A stretch of 64,000 nucleotides of DNA, from assembly GCA_004565275.1 (NCBI GenBank), contig SDOX01000153.1, positions 1,709 through 65,708 of the forward strand. The letters are read 5' to 3'. Every line of letters starts with the position of its first letter. The stretch's first letter is position 1. The notes beneath the pieces are model-generated. The model was given only the letters and a program-made list of their open reading frames with translations. It was not told the origin of the DNA and searched no databases. A program made the position numbers and the translations under genes. Source of the DNA: Nannochloropsis salina CCMP1776 (lineage: Eukaryota; Sar; Eustigmatophyceae; Eustigmatales; Monodopsidaceae). Shown piece by piece: positions 45,244 through 61,011 of the stretch.

Positions 45244-46130
45244 ATCACCGTCGACGGAGGCTCCCATGCTCTATCGCCTTGATTCTTGAAGCATGTGAGT
45301 CGCACGACTCCGTCGTACCTTCGACCTTTTTCTTTTTACTGTATCATTCCCAGCTGTTGGCACCGAGATAGGAGGAGAACAATGCTACGATGCTAGCGAT
45401 GGAGACGAGCCCGCAGAAGTCAGGACAGCAGGCTAGTGAAGATGACAAACAGGCCTCTATAAACTCCATACCCATGAAGACACGTGCCCGAATGCGGTAT
45501 GATGGATAGAACGATTGCGAGGAGTGCAAGAGCGGGTAAGGTTTGTGTAGGATATAGGGGAGGCCGTGGTGATGGCGCGGGGACAAGGTGTATAAGGAGG
45601 AGCTGAAATATAGCGAGGTCCATGAGGAAAAAGCCATGAATAAAATGACTTCAACCAAAAAACAAGACAAAAAGATGTGAGTCACTTACTTGGAAGGGGA
45701 GAACAAAGCGAGCGATAGGCTCGAGGTCTGAGGAAAGGGAGGACGCGGAAAGGGATATCCGAGGAGAGTGCATCTGCATCTACATCAACGCCGCCATGAT
45801 TAAAAGCGATGAAAATTAAAAACTTCCGAACCACCTACACTTGATTCTTATGACGTGATGATGTAGAGCATACTACAGAGAAAAAGGTCGGGGGAGAAAG
45901 ACTACTGTGGCTGGAAAAAGACCTAGTTTCACATCAACGCGTGTGAAATTAGGTCAGTACTGAGGACACATTTCGCTGCTTAAATCCACTTTTCAGAAGA
46001 ATATAGAGACACTCATGTCTCTCCAGTGGCAAGAGGATACGGTTGACATCTTACACTCGACTGACTACTTTCATTTGTGAATCTCTTCCATCTACGTCCA
46101 TTTCTTTCTTTGCCTTCCCACATTTGCATA
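45244..46130. other. Convergent spacer, Zn2Cys6 copy 2 / ABC-class ATPase
   Basis: No recognisable gene. Contains a 14-bp inverted repeat with a G-U pair (arms 45920-45933 and 45942-45955, cctagtttcaca / tgtgaaattagg), possibly a 3' UTR structure. Confidence 0.5.
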
Positions 46131-49100
46131 TCACGCCTCGGATGAGGGCAAAATTTCGCTTCTCGCCTGCAGCGACCGAAATCGATTCAAGGCGGCCGCG
46201 ATTTCGAATCTTCTAGGTCTGGCCAGATTTCCCACGGCCTGCGCCCGCCCATGCTCATGTCTTCCCTCGCCTCCCCCCACGAGGGCGTCGAGCCCATCCT
46301 CCATGCACCGCTCGATTGCGCTCACGCCTTCTCGCAGAGAGAGACGGGGATCCAGTCGGGCCATGGCCTGGAAGGCGAAGCCAATGGCCCGCGTCTGGCC
46401 AATCTAGGGGCGAGGCCCGGGGGAGGCAAAGGAAGAGGGCAGTCACACGGGGGGGGAGGGGGGCGTGGAGAGAACGGAATAGGAAATAAGCGCGACCGTT
46501 TCGAGTGTTCGAGGCACAAAAGGCAGAGGGGGACGGGAAAGAGGGTCATCTGAGAACAAGGGAAGAGGATACTTGGTCGGTCCATCCCGCCAAGCCGCAA
46601 GACGTGAGAATATCAGCACAAGGGCGGTTGAAAGAAGCAACCTAAGCACACCAGACGATGATACTAGTTCCTCAACCTAAGCACACCAGACAGGGATAAC
46701 CCGACCCTAGCAGAAGCAAAAGCTCACCTCCACGAGCTGCTCGACCCCCGACAGGTCCACATCTTCCTCCCCGTACTGAAGCTTGTCCTTCCCGCGGGCG
46801 ACCACCTTCCCCTGCGAGGAAGAAGCGAGCGCGTGTAGGGGAGGAAAGGGGTAGATGAAGACTCGTGTCAGCACCACAGCGAGGTGCGACGGAGAGAGGT
46901 AGAACGACTGGGACGAGGCCTGGCATTTGCCCACCCACAGAACATCTCACGCATCCTTTGAGTGTGCGACCCCTCTCTCGGCCTGGCTCCCTCTTCCCTC
47001 ACCTCTGTCCTCAGGGAGGCGGGCACAGGCAACCGACGCGAGAGAGTGCCGAAGTGAGGGGCGAAGAAGGAGGTGCCGGCCGAGGAGGAGTACTGGTCGG
47101 CGATGGCCTTCGCTGCCACAGTCTGTGTCCGGGGCGGCAGCCAGAGGGATGGGGCGATGAGGTTGAGCGCGACGGAGGATTGAGAGGCGAAGGGTGGGGA
47201 CAGGGGTGTGAGTGACTCGAGGGCAGGAGGCCTCGATCGAGGGGATACAAGGCTCAGAGAAAGGGAAAGAAGGGAAGGCAGGAAGGGTATGGGGCGACAT
47301 CGGTATAGCAACGATGTCGATGTCTCCTTGGTTGGCTGGAGAGAGGGAAAGGGGGAGGAGAAAAGGGAGAAAAGCACATACACGCCTATACCCAAAAGAG
47401 GGAAGAAAGAAAAGAAGGGAGGGAGGAAGGAAAGAAGGTGGGAGGGAGGGAGGAAGGAAAGAAGGTGGGAGGGAGGGAGGGAGGGACCGGCAGACCTTGT
47501 CGAGGGGCGTGTAGTTATCCATCATGATGACGGTATCGGCCACCTCGAAGTAATCGCCCGCCCCGCCGATGACAAGGAGGGAGGAGACTCCATGCTGGGT
47601 GTAAAGCGCTTGGACCTGAGGGAGGGAGGGAGGGAGGGAGGGAGGGAGGGAGGGAGGGAGCGGGGGGGAAGGAAAGGTGGAAGTAAAATGAGAGCGTCCG
47701 CGCGTGGGGAGCGTGAGTAAGAAAGGAGAAAGGAGGGGGCAAAAGCGTCACCTTGGCGAGAAAGGGAGTGATGGGCTCTTTGTCCTTGGAGACAAGGAGC
47801 TGCATCCTAAGGTCGCGAATCATGAAGTTGGTGGCACACGTGTCCTCATCCATGAGGAGCACCTGGGCGCCGACCTGAGGGCGAATGTCAGGGGGTGCGA
47901 GGGGGAGGCCGGGAGAAGAAGGGGAGATGGGACAGAGAGAGACGCGGGGGGCGGGTTGAGAGATGTTGGTTGAATGGGAGTGATGAGGAATGCGTTGATT
48001 GAATGGAAGTGATGAAAGATACGTTGATCGAATGGGAGTGATGAGGAATACGTTAATAGAATGGGAGTGATGAAAGATGCGTTGGTTGAATGGGAGTGAT
48101 GAAAGATGCGTTGATTGAATGGGAGTGATAAGGAATACGTTGATCAAATCAGTGAGGAAAGGGCGGGGTCAGCGTGCGCCGGGGCGACAGGTCGAGGAGG
48201 GGCGTAAGAATCCCACAGCTACCTCGAGGGCTTCGATGATGCTGGCAGCCTGGGAGGTGGAGCCTGAGGCGTCCGCGGTGCAAAAGCTGTCGGTGCGCTT
48301 CCCGAAGGGCAGGTTGTCGATGAACGGCGTGATGTTCACCTTGGGGGTGGGAGGGAGAGGAATGCTGGACGTCAGAACCCTTGGAAAGACGTACGTGCCG
48401 CCTTGACTTAGGTTGCACTCCATCGATTACTGACGTCGAAACGCGTGGCTTGGCGTGATATTCCATCATTTCCACCGGCCCCTGTCCTCGACGTCCCCCG
48501 CAAGTTCCTTTTTGCCCCCCTCCCTCCCCGCCCCTCTTCCTCCGTCCCTACCTCCGTGACCGCCCGGCCATCTTCAGCCCTCACTTTTACAGCACTGGGG
48601 TCCACGCACACGAATTCCCGCCCGTCCCCGGGGATGTGGTTGTGGATGCCTAACTCCAGTGCTTGCAGGAGCTGGGGGGGGGGGATACAGGGGGAGGCGG
48701 CGCCAAGTGAGTAAGGAGCAAAAGGTGCGGGGGCAATAGAAATAGAACGGGAAGGAGAAAAAGAGCGACGACCGATAGCTTTGTGCTCGGAAAGGAGGGG
48801 AAAGAGAGGGAGGAAAGCGGAGAGGGAAGGCGGGGAGGCCTGACCGTGCTTTTCCCATGGAAGCCCCCGCCGACGATGAGGGTGATGCCCTTGGGTATTC
48901 CCATGCCTTTCATCTTCCCCGCATTGGGCAGCGTCACCTCTCGCTCCAGGGTAGGGGGCGACTGGAAGGGGAGGGCGGTGGCGGCGTCCATGGGCTGGTC
49001 CACGTGGCCGGACTTTCGGGGCAAGAGGGCGCCGTTCCGAATAAAGCCGACGAGGCCCGCCGATGGGAGGAGGGAGCGGAGTACTTCCTGGTCCTCCACG

Positions 49101-49840
49101 GAGAGGATGTGGGCCCGGAGGTGGGCAGCGTCCAGGGAGGAGAAGAGGAGGGAGCGGGCCACCAGGTCGGGGAGACGTTCTAGAAGGATCTTGGAGCACC
49201 AGAGGCCTTCGATGCTCCGGCCGCGCGCCGGCAACGCCACCGTGAAGCGCGCCTCTACCCCTCCACCGCCGCCGACGTCGATGATCACGTTCGTGCGCGC
49301 CAGGACGTGCTGACCGGGTGCCTCCATTGTGATCTCCCCGCCCTTCTTCCCTTGCCATCCCCCGCTCTCCACCCGCTGGTCATCCCCCGCCGCCTTGGCC
49401 GCGCGCACGAACATGCGAGACAAGTAGTCCGCGAGGACCACAGCGCGCGTGGGAGTCGAGTAGGACTCGGGCGGGAACTTGGCCACGTCTCCCGCCACCA
49501 CCACGTGCATCCTGGTGGGGGGGGCGAAGGGGTCCGACTGGGCCCGGTCCACGCTCAGGCGGAATGGCACTCGCCCTCCGAAATCAAAGGGAGCATGCTC
49601 CATGTCTCGGTACGCCGGGTACGCCGCCCCGTCGATGCGACGCAGCAAGGCACGCAGGTCGTCCGCGCTCCGAGGAGGCCCTTTGTTCCCACCGCCTTGC
49701 ACGGACGCAGAGTCTTCCTGATAACCCCCTCCTCCCCCTCTTCCTCCGCCCCGCCCTCCCCCTCCTCCGCCCCTCCCTCCCCCGCGCCCACCCCCGCCAT
49801 ATTTTTGCTTGTAGTACTCCCCGCGCCCCCGTCCGCTCAT
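46131..49840 (-). CDS. Predicted ATPase of the ABC class (ABC_ATPase family) with RGG-rich N-terminus
   Basis: Eight exons in phase: 49840-48845, 48671-48552, 48339-48223, 47874-47752, 47615-47496, 47122-47003, 46811-46728 and 46403-46131 (650 residues). The start is an RGG-type tail (MSGRGRGEYYKQKYGGGGRG and more Gly/Arg). Landmarks: LLRRIDGAAYPAYRD; Walker A GGGFHGKST (about residues 324-332); HIPGDGREFV and RAEDGRAVTE; the signature-like ASGSTSQAA; Walker B region QVLLMDEDTCATNFMIRD with Asp-Glu; SLLVIGGAGDYFEVADTVI. The family (Pfam ABC_ATPase) is common in bacteria and also found in algae and plants; its function is not established. The RGG box suggests RNA contact or Arg methylation (inference). 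All family blocks are present, so the gene looks whole. Introns carry CCCT in the sense strand. Confidence 0.9.
47965..48139. repeat. 29-bp minisatellite in intron 3 of the ABC-class ATPase
   Basis: Six units plus a partial one, starting at 47965, 47994, 48023, 48052, 48081, 48110 and 48139. Consensus gttgattgaatgggagtgat followed by garrratrc. Confidence 0.95.
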
Positions 49841-51021
49841 GGTGCACAGGCTACCTCGTTTACTTACGTCTTTTGAAAAAAACAAGCTTACGGCTCCAAA
49901 GAACCTGCAGGATACATGCGTTGGAGTCATTTAATGCGTCAGTAAATCCAAAATAGAACATTCAATTAAATGCCTTGTATAGAGTATCATCCATGGTTAT
50001 TGTCCTGCTGCATGCTTACTTCTCAATACCGGTGCCCTTGGTGAGGGAGGCATGTGTAGCAAGTTAGAACATGTAGTGCCCCAGTATGATCCGCGAAAAC
50101 TTTTACGGGCTCGAGCGAGAGTAAATATCAATATATACACCAGGGTTGATCCGACAAAAAGATTGTATCAAATCCACTCATCACACGTTCTTCTCATCCA
50201 AGAGCAGGAGGTTGCCTCCAGTTGCGGGTAGCCGGGGGGCAAGTCCTACTTAGCATCAGGCACTGAGGGCCAAATGGAATGCTCACACTTACGGCGTGAC
50301 TAGAACTGAAATACCCGAGAGTCCTCCATCTGTACGCTTCGCGTGAGCACAACGATGCATTCCCATCTGCGAGAAGTCTCGAATCATACACAGCGAGGGG
50401 GATACGCCAGACAGCAATAAGCGGATAGGAACAAGTTGAGAAAGAATTCATCCATGGCCTCGGCGGGGCACGAGGAAGGACAGTTCAATCATAATGCACA
50501 CAGAATCGGTCAACCGAGCACTCTACGCACACCTCCTCAAAATGGAATGGCCCCCAATAATGTGTGGAGGAACAGAGTCTCCACACGGCCGGCCCATATG
50601 CCCGGACTGCCTTTGCCGGATCTCGTTTACCGCCACTCATGCAAAGAGGTCCGTAGACAGTGTAGAGATGGCCTAAATTTGATATTTCGTTAACGTACAA
50701 CCGCGACCTCGTCATTCTCGGGAATCAAGTAAGCAATAAAAAAATCTGTCGAGACAAGTCAACCTGCCATCAACGTTCTACGCTTCATTACAAAGTCGGA
50801 AAATTGTTTTTCAAGCAGAAAATTTAAGTGCTTCGAGTTAGGCATGTGGGGAGCGATGAAATCGCTTCTCTGGCCCCTTACAATTCGGTAAAATCGCTGC
50901 TTCCAATTATTCGCAGTCCGTCCTCCCCGATCTCCTCGCTCTTCTTCAACACTTTCATGCGTGCCACAGGCATCGACGCGCTTCCACTCCCCTGTGACTC
51001 CTCCCTACTTCCATGTGCTCC
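49841..51021. other. Spacer, ABC-class ATPase upstream / kinase downstream
   Basis: No confident gene in 1.2 kb. A plus-strand frame of 60 codons at 50494-50676 contains ICPDCLCRISFTATHAKRSV, unsupported. Confidence 0.45.
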
Positions 51022-54414
<3,393 letters not shown>

Positions 54415-55708
54415 AGATTGTAGCCGAGCCTGGTGAAGGATGAAAAGAGACAAATCACCAGCGTGAGAAACTCGAAGAGATTAAGACAAAAATGGGACTG
54501 GAAAATTGACATGAGGCCAAAAAGTGAAGCTCTTCGAGGCCGAGCCGTCGCGCGCCTGCTGAAGAGAAAAAAGGCGACGGACGATATTTACGCAAACTTT
54601 GGGGGGAAAACTGATATGAGTTCGCTACGTATCACAGAGTGTCACATACGTACAGTGGGAATGCAATTGCCCATACGACAAGCACGATAGGAAGCAACCG
54701 TGACTTGAGAGACACACTGGAGAGGAGATTGGAGCGGAACACTCTGCTTCGAGCTCCCGTCAATCGTGGATCCGGTACTGGGGCAGGTCGATCACCTGGC
54801 ACGTACGGTGGCCCAACAGTATTTCAATTCTGCGCGTGGATAAATGCGTAGAGAATGGGGTGAACTTATGCTGAAGGCGTGAAGCTTGTCACGGGGACAC
54901 GGTATCGAATCTTCTTGAGGGTTAGCTCGCAGAGTTTCCCCGAAACTTTCATCTGCCTATTCTGGGAAGGTAACAAATCTCCCCACGACAATCAGCCTAC
55001 CATATTATCAGTCCAAAGTTAATCGTCTTGGTGAAAAGTCTCGATTCGAGTCCATCGCGTCGGGCGGTGCCGAACGCGTTAGAGGCCCTGGCTGGGCAGA
55101 AACGTATGACAACATCAATGAGGACAAGGTCGGCCCCAAGATTCATCATCTCCGGACATTTTCCTATTTAGCGTTATGGCCCCATCAGTCCCACTACCGT
55201 ACAGCAAAGGGATCAAGGAGGTCTGAACAGTCGTTTATACAAGAGTTTATGCCTTGTAGCGGCACCCAGAACACGATAATACCTCCAACGCGAAGTCTTA
55301 CTCTGACGGGCTTACACGTACTACGGTAGTACGCGCCATAACCGGAAAAGCAAGAAATTGTCGGGGAAATTGGGACTTTATCAGCCTTGGAGAAAAAAAG
55401 AGCATGGATGCAAGTTATGCCAGCAAAGCGAGGATGAGAGATGGGAAAAGAGAGAGACACGGTGTTCAAGGGAATAATAAAGGTCTGCACTTGTTTTAAT
55501 TTATCCCCGCAGCCGCCGCGAGTTAAAGATCCGATCTCGAACATCGAAACTGTCCGATGATCAGGCCAAAGCCACAAACTTTGTAAAATTGCTTTTTCAT
55601 GTCATACTTGTGAGCAAAGCTCATTGGAAATCACATTCGTCGGTCAATGTTTTTTTTCGATTTCTCAACGTCTAGTGCTGGTGGTGCTCGTTATTGCTCG
55701 CACGCTGT
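54415..55708. other. Spacer, kinase upstream / lumen protein downstream
   Basis: No recognisable gene in 1.3 kb. Frames on both strands (for example 55577-55194 minus) lack domains; no GGGA array. Confidence 0.5.
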
Positions 55709-58005
55709 CTACTTTGGCAACCGCAAAATATCCATGATGTCTTCAAATGCTTCCAAGGCTGGTGTCATGGCTTCGTGGCTCTGTTCCATGAAATCCAATG
55801 CACCCCCACCGTTTCCGAACGAAGCGAAATTATTGCTGTAAGCTGTAGGTGTGAGAGGCACCCACAGAATGGTGGATTTTACAAATTAGTCGAAGGGTGA
55901 GATAGGGATAAGACTTACACGGGTTATTAGAACATGTCAACCTTCTTGCCTGTCACGTTTCATTTCTGCACAAGCTCGTATCTACTCTTGCTTCACTTTC
56001 TATTTTTGCCACCTTTCCGAACTCTGCTTTTCTTTAATGAAGCAACCCGATATGCATGTCACCATGAAAACCTATGATGTCCACCCTTCCTCCTTCTTTC
56101 ACCACCACCATTATAACCGATTCGCTTCTGGTCATGAGCTTCCCCACGCATATCCCTTTTCATATACCCAATGAAGCTCGATACACTCATTTTGTGCTCC
56201 CACCGTCCTTGCCACCTTCCGTCCTTTCTTACCGAGGAAGTCCGCGTTCTTGATGCCGTCCAAGACGCGCTGAGAGGCATCCACGAAGTCCAGAACGTCT
56301 CCAACCTGACAAGAGGGGAAGAGCAGATCGAGAGAAGGACGGACAACGTTAATTCCTTAAGTGGATAGTGGCCGCACCAACGGGCAGCAGGCCTCGGCAA
56401 AGCGTCGACAGGGTGCGACAACAGGACGAACTAGAAGGGACCTCTGAGCACGGAAGAGCTCGGACGCCTTTCATGAACACCTCCCCCCCAGGATAAAGCT
56501 AAAGTGGGTATGAGCCTTCTGCAAGCCGCCCATCCTCTCTGGACCCCTCTCTTCCTTTTCCTCGCCTCCGCCCCCCCGCTTACATCCTCCCCCAGATCCC
56601 CCTCTAGGAGGGCGTTTTGCACCGCCTTGATTGCCTTGTCGATGCGGAATAGGGGACTCTTTGTACCCACGATGCCTGTGGGAGAGAGGACGAGGGGAGG
56701 ATGCGAGAAGGGGAAAAGAGGGTTGGAGAGAGGTAGAGGCACAAACAGACGATGACCTCGAGAGAGTCAAGCAAGATTAGAGCGGCAAGCCACACGTAGG
56801 AGTCGACTGCCAGATGTGGTAGCCAAACACGTAGGACTCGAGTCTTGAGCTATGTCTCGCGGAGTGTCACTGAAGCGATGCCTCGACGAGTGAGTGATCA
56901 CAGTCCCGAGGCCTTCCTCTCCTTCCCCACCCCGTAGCTTCCCTGAAGGCATTCGAAGCATTTTACTTCACTTTCCGCACTCCCCTCTTGCCCCCTTTCT
57001 CCCTTCCTCCTGCTCTCTCACCGAGCCGTCGGCGCACCTCGTCCCCTCCCTTGGCCTTGGTGGATGCCCACTCCTCCTGAAAAGGAGTAGCAGGGACAAG
57101 GGCGAGAATTGAGAGGGGTATGACAGGCAAAAGGGAGGAATGCGATATGGGTTGACATGTTGAACAAGGTAATAGTGAGCTAATGATGGCACAAGAGATT
57201 TGGGCACGGATAGGGGTGATGAACGGAGGTGGCTCTCGAAATTGTCCAGAGACCTTTCTTCAAAGTTCGACATGTCATTCGTGCGGACGGAAGAGGAAGC
57301 TTCTCGGTTTCGTACTGCCTCTCATGTTTCATCACATACACACCTTGTACATGGTTTTTAGCTCCTTGTAGCCCGACTCTATCTAAGGTATCAGGGAAAT
57401 GAAAGAGGAAGAGCAAACGCGCAAGGGAAAATATGGTGAGGACATTATGAAAGGAAGGGCAAATGAGATGAAGTGTTGCCAAGGATCCATGGGAACCAGC
57501 TACTCTACCGCTGATCAAGAAGTCGAGTGAAACGTTGCAGAAAGGATCCTCTCACATAGTCAGAACTATCCTCTTGAAATCTGCTGCTTTTGCATCTTGG
57601 AAGCTCATCTGCAACCGTATCACTCTTAAGTAATTCTAGCTAGCTATGTTATTCTCCCTCCCAAAACTTTCTGCTCCCTCATACCTGAGAAACATAAGCG
57701 GTTATCGCTGTCTTATTCGTGGCCGCGATGGTTGGAGATGGGAAGGAGAGCACTTGAAGAGCCGCCGCGCTGAAGAGCCCTTTCGAGAAATACCCGGTAA
57801 GTATACGGCGACGCGTGGCTTCACAATTTGTTTCTGTTTGACTGGCTTCCAGTTTTGTTGAAAGGCGTCCGCATTTGGAACTGACCTCCGCAAAAGACGC
57901 TACGGACGGAGAGGTTATAGCGTGGGAGGGAATGAAGGCGGAGGCAGCCAATGTTGTGAGGTGAACATAGATTACAACAGTCAGCAGACACCTTATATTT
58001 GACAT
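55709..58005 (-). CDS. Thylakoid-lumen four-helix protein (PsbQ/Psb31-like candidate)
   Basis: Six exons in phase: 58005-57685, 57382-57344, 57076-57022, 56675-56584, 56305-56233 and 55842-55709 (about 237 residues). The N-terminus is tripartite: a signal peptide (MSNIRCLLTVVIYVHLTTLA) ending ASA|FIPS, a Ser/Thr-rich transit region, then RRRILTGYFSKG with a hydrophobic stretch ending IAATNK, which resembles a twin-arginine lumen signal. The mature part forms four predicted amphipathic helices: YKELKTMYKEEWASTKAKGG, FRIDKAIKAVQNALLEG, VLDFVDASQRVLDGIKNADF and FMEQSHEAMTPALEAFEDIM. This architecture fits PsbQ-like or Psb31-type extrinsic subunits of photosystem II, but I see no diagnostic motif, so family membership is inference. 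No GGGA arrays in the introns except short pyrimidine tracts. Confidence 0.7.
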
Positions 58006-58632
58006 TTTTCCAGCAGAGCTATTTCGTCGGAGGAAACCGTAGCTTATTGCACAAAGTAAAGCTGGGTGCTGGAGAGATCGCTCGTTCTGCCTGAACTGTG
58101 ACGAAGCAAGGATGAGAACAAAATTTAGTGCCATGGAAAAACAAGATCTCGAAGCCACACCTATCATTGGTTTTATATCAATTTGGAGTAGGTACTTTCT
58201 GCTTTCGGGAAGGGTGACCTTTCATGCGGTATTACAGAAAAGCTTTCAGAGGCTGACGTACGCGTGGGCCTCCCTTCAACAGCCTGATAAGGCTCGAAGG
58301 CGATAGCGATTTCACTAAAACACGAAGGCCGCGCCGGGGGCGATACCTATTGGCGGGTGGAAAGGGCGATTTGACCGCGAGGGGCAGCAGTTCCAGATTC
58401 GTGCAAGAGTTGAAGGCAGTGTTACGGAGTTTGGTCCCGTGCACAGGGAAGTGTGTATCTTTCATGCATCAGCCTTCTTTGTTTCCAAGTTTTAACTTGG
58501 TCGTTATACAGCCCTTACATACATCCCTGGTGTGTTTCATACGGATATCTTGGCTAATTTTACAGATGGATATGTTCCACCTCACAGCCAGTCCGAGTGA
58601 CAAACATTGAACCCTCTTCTCAAGTTCACACC
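58006..58632. other. Divergent upstream region, lumen protein / small secreted protein
   Basis: About 630 bp between divergent start codons, without recognisable coding sequence. Confidence 0.5.
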
Positions 58633-59229
58633 ATGCAGCGAGGAAGCATTTTCATGCGAATTCTCTTGTCCACCCTCATCGTCCTTGCCTCTGTCTCCGC
58701 TACCGAGGTGAGACGCATTAGTTGAAGAGATGCTTTACTTTCTTTAAATACTTGCGGGGAAAATTGGGAAGGAATTCTGGTTTGAGTAAATTATTGGTCA
58801 TCCCCCCCAACGCGAGAAGAGCCTCCGCAAGTATGCATATCATTCAAGAAGTCCCATTTCTTTGGATTTCGTTTTCCCCAACGCCATATCACCCTCGCGA
58901 TCTACAGACTACTGCGCAGGACGCAAGCACGGTAGCAGTCGTGGAGTCGACCTTCACACCTGTTGAAAAGGCTGACGTCACTTTCCTTCGGGTAAGCATC
59001 TCTCATTTAAACAACTCACGCTATTTGAAGCGCGGATAGGGGATTTTCCCCTGTACATGCACAAAGTTAAGCGCTGAAAGTCTTATCGAACCTTCCGCTT
59101 CCCTCCTCCGCCTCCTATCATGCATAGGGCACGGAGGCTGATAAAGTGATGTGTGACGGCGTGGAGTGTCCCAAAGGAGAAATGTGCATGCGCAGCAGCT
59201 CGGGCAGTCGCTACTGCATGAAGATGTAG
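58633..59229 (+). CDS. Small secreted Cys-containing protein
   Basis: Three exons in phase (58633-58707, 58908-58991, 59128-59229) give 86 residues. The first 24 residues, MQRGSIFMRILLSTLIVLAS followed by VSAT, form a clear signal peptide. The next 40 residues are acidic and Thr/Val-rich. The C-terminus has CDGVECPKGEMCMRSSSGSR and then YCMKM-stop, with four Cys spaced C-x4-C-x5-C-x8-C that could form two disulphides. The protein is probably secreted or retained in the endomembrane system. No family is recognised. The pattern CDGxxCPxGxxC is met in granulin- or EGF-like short modules, but four Cys are too few to assign it. Confidence 0.65.
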
Positions 59230-61011
59230 ATCTTGAACATCAACTGTTCAATCAACATCGATCCATGCAAGGCGTTACTACCAAAGAAGAATGCCTGGCA
59301 CGACGAAATGGGGAATGGCCTCGTTCCTCCAGGATTTGCGTTTCCAAAGGCCCGGTAGGATTTTATTTAAAGATGAATTGAGACATTGTACGTGCAAGAG
59401 TGAGTTGCGTAATGTTGGGTAAAGGCTAGGAGCTCCCGAATGTTTTTCTCTTTTGCCCAGTCCACATCTGTGTCTGTGGTATTTTTTGGTCGCGCGTGAT
59501 CATTTCTCTTAACTTCTACGAGACCGACTTACTGTATGGTGTCGAAGGCCAAAGCTAATATTGATGTTGGAAGCCAGGGTCTTGACACGCTCGACGTTAA
59601 TTACTTGCTTCCGAAGCGTGCACGAAGCACGCGAGCTCATAACGTTTTAAAAAAGGAGACGGAGGCTACCCATGTGTGGGTTCGGGACCAGGGTCAAAGC
59701 CCTTTTACTTCTCCCTCCCCTCCTTGTCCCTTGACATTTTCACTCCGTGCCTGCTTTCTTAATCTTTTTACTTCTCCCTCGAGTGTTACAGCCCTCTCTC
59801 CTTCTCACCCCTTCGTCGCTCCTTGCTGGTGCCGACCTTTTCCGTTGCTGGGCTTCCCACCTTACCCTGGTGCCTCCCTCTTTCCATGTCGATCCTCGTC
59901 CTCATATCGGCCTCCTTCCACACCTTTTCACCTCCGTTGTAAGGGCTGGTTCCGTGTGCCCAGATATCATTGATTACGCCTCGACCCCGATGTACGTGAG
60001 GGTCGGGGGGGGGAGGAAAGCAGGGGAAGAGCGAGATTGGGAGGTGGTGGAATCCTGGTCTGTTAGGAGAAGAAGGGTTATCGTCATCATGCCCACCGTT
60101 GGTAAAAATTATAATAACAACGTGTCTGGTGACATGTCACCAAACATGGGATCCGTCATTATACGCGCAGGAGACGCTGACGAGGTCCCCATGCTTGTTC
60201 TTCGGGCGCGCCTACGTGCATGAGAGCAAGTTGAATGTTGAGCCGTAGAGAGAAGAGAGTTGAAGGATTCCAGGGCACAGATTATACGCTATTTCCACAC
60301 AAGACTGACTTAAAATTGTAGCCACATCAGCATAGAGCCCAGAGCAGGAGTTACAATATCACGTGCGTGGCTTGAAAAGTGCACTACCACGCACTCGTTC
60401 CTTATCGCGCAACGGCTCAATCATTTCTTTTGGGCTCGATCCGATCCGTTGCCAGGGGCCGTGGGGTCACGATCTGATTTCGTTGTAATGTGCTTTTTCT
60501 TTCTGCAATAATCTCGTCAGGACGGCATCCGTCGGAGAATGCGCATGATAGAACCAGATAACCGCCTTTCATTCCCCTGGTTAGCTCCATATTGGAACTT
60601 AACCCTGTCCCGAACCCTACCGTACAGCTCAGTGCGGAACTGAACGGGTACAATGCTTTTGAACGGGCATGATGCTCGGGCGCTGGTGAGGGTAGCAAAG
60701 AGGCCCCCTAAGTAAGAAGCCTGACACTTGTTACTAAGAATAAAATCTCCAGTAAGCCGCAGTGAGCAATTATCATTTGAATGAGAAGGACTCCGAGGAG
60801 AAGAAACAAAAAAGCGGTGCTGCGACGTAATTGTTTTTTGTCACATGTAGGACATTAACTTCTCGGGCACTTTGGTCATGGAACATCCATCCCCCATCGT
60901 ATATCAGCGTAGTACTATCGTGGGCCGCCTGCTTTCCTCTACTTTTTCCCGCTTTCCCTCCATCGATTCATTCCCTTCCTTCCTCTCTCCTCCCCTCCCT
61001 TTCCTCCTTAC
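59230..61011. other. Spacer without confident gene
   Basis: 1.8 kb. Pyrimidine-rich on plus at 59.7-59.95 kb and again at 60.94-61.01 kb. Missing C-terminal exons of the JmjC gene should lie here but were not found; in particular no second Fe-binding His segment of the W-H-x-V/A type was seen. Confidence 0.45.

Noticed and set aside
54980-55080. Possible tRNA (ctcgattcgagtccatcg resembles a T-arm)
   Set aside because: No acceptor stem, D-arm or anticodon arm could be formed around it.
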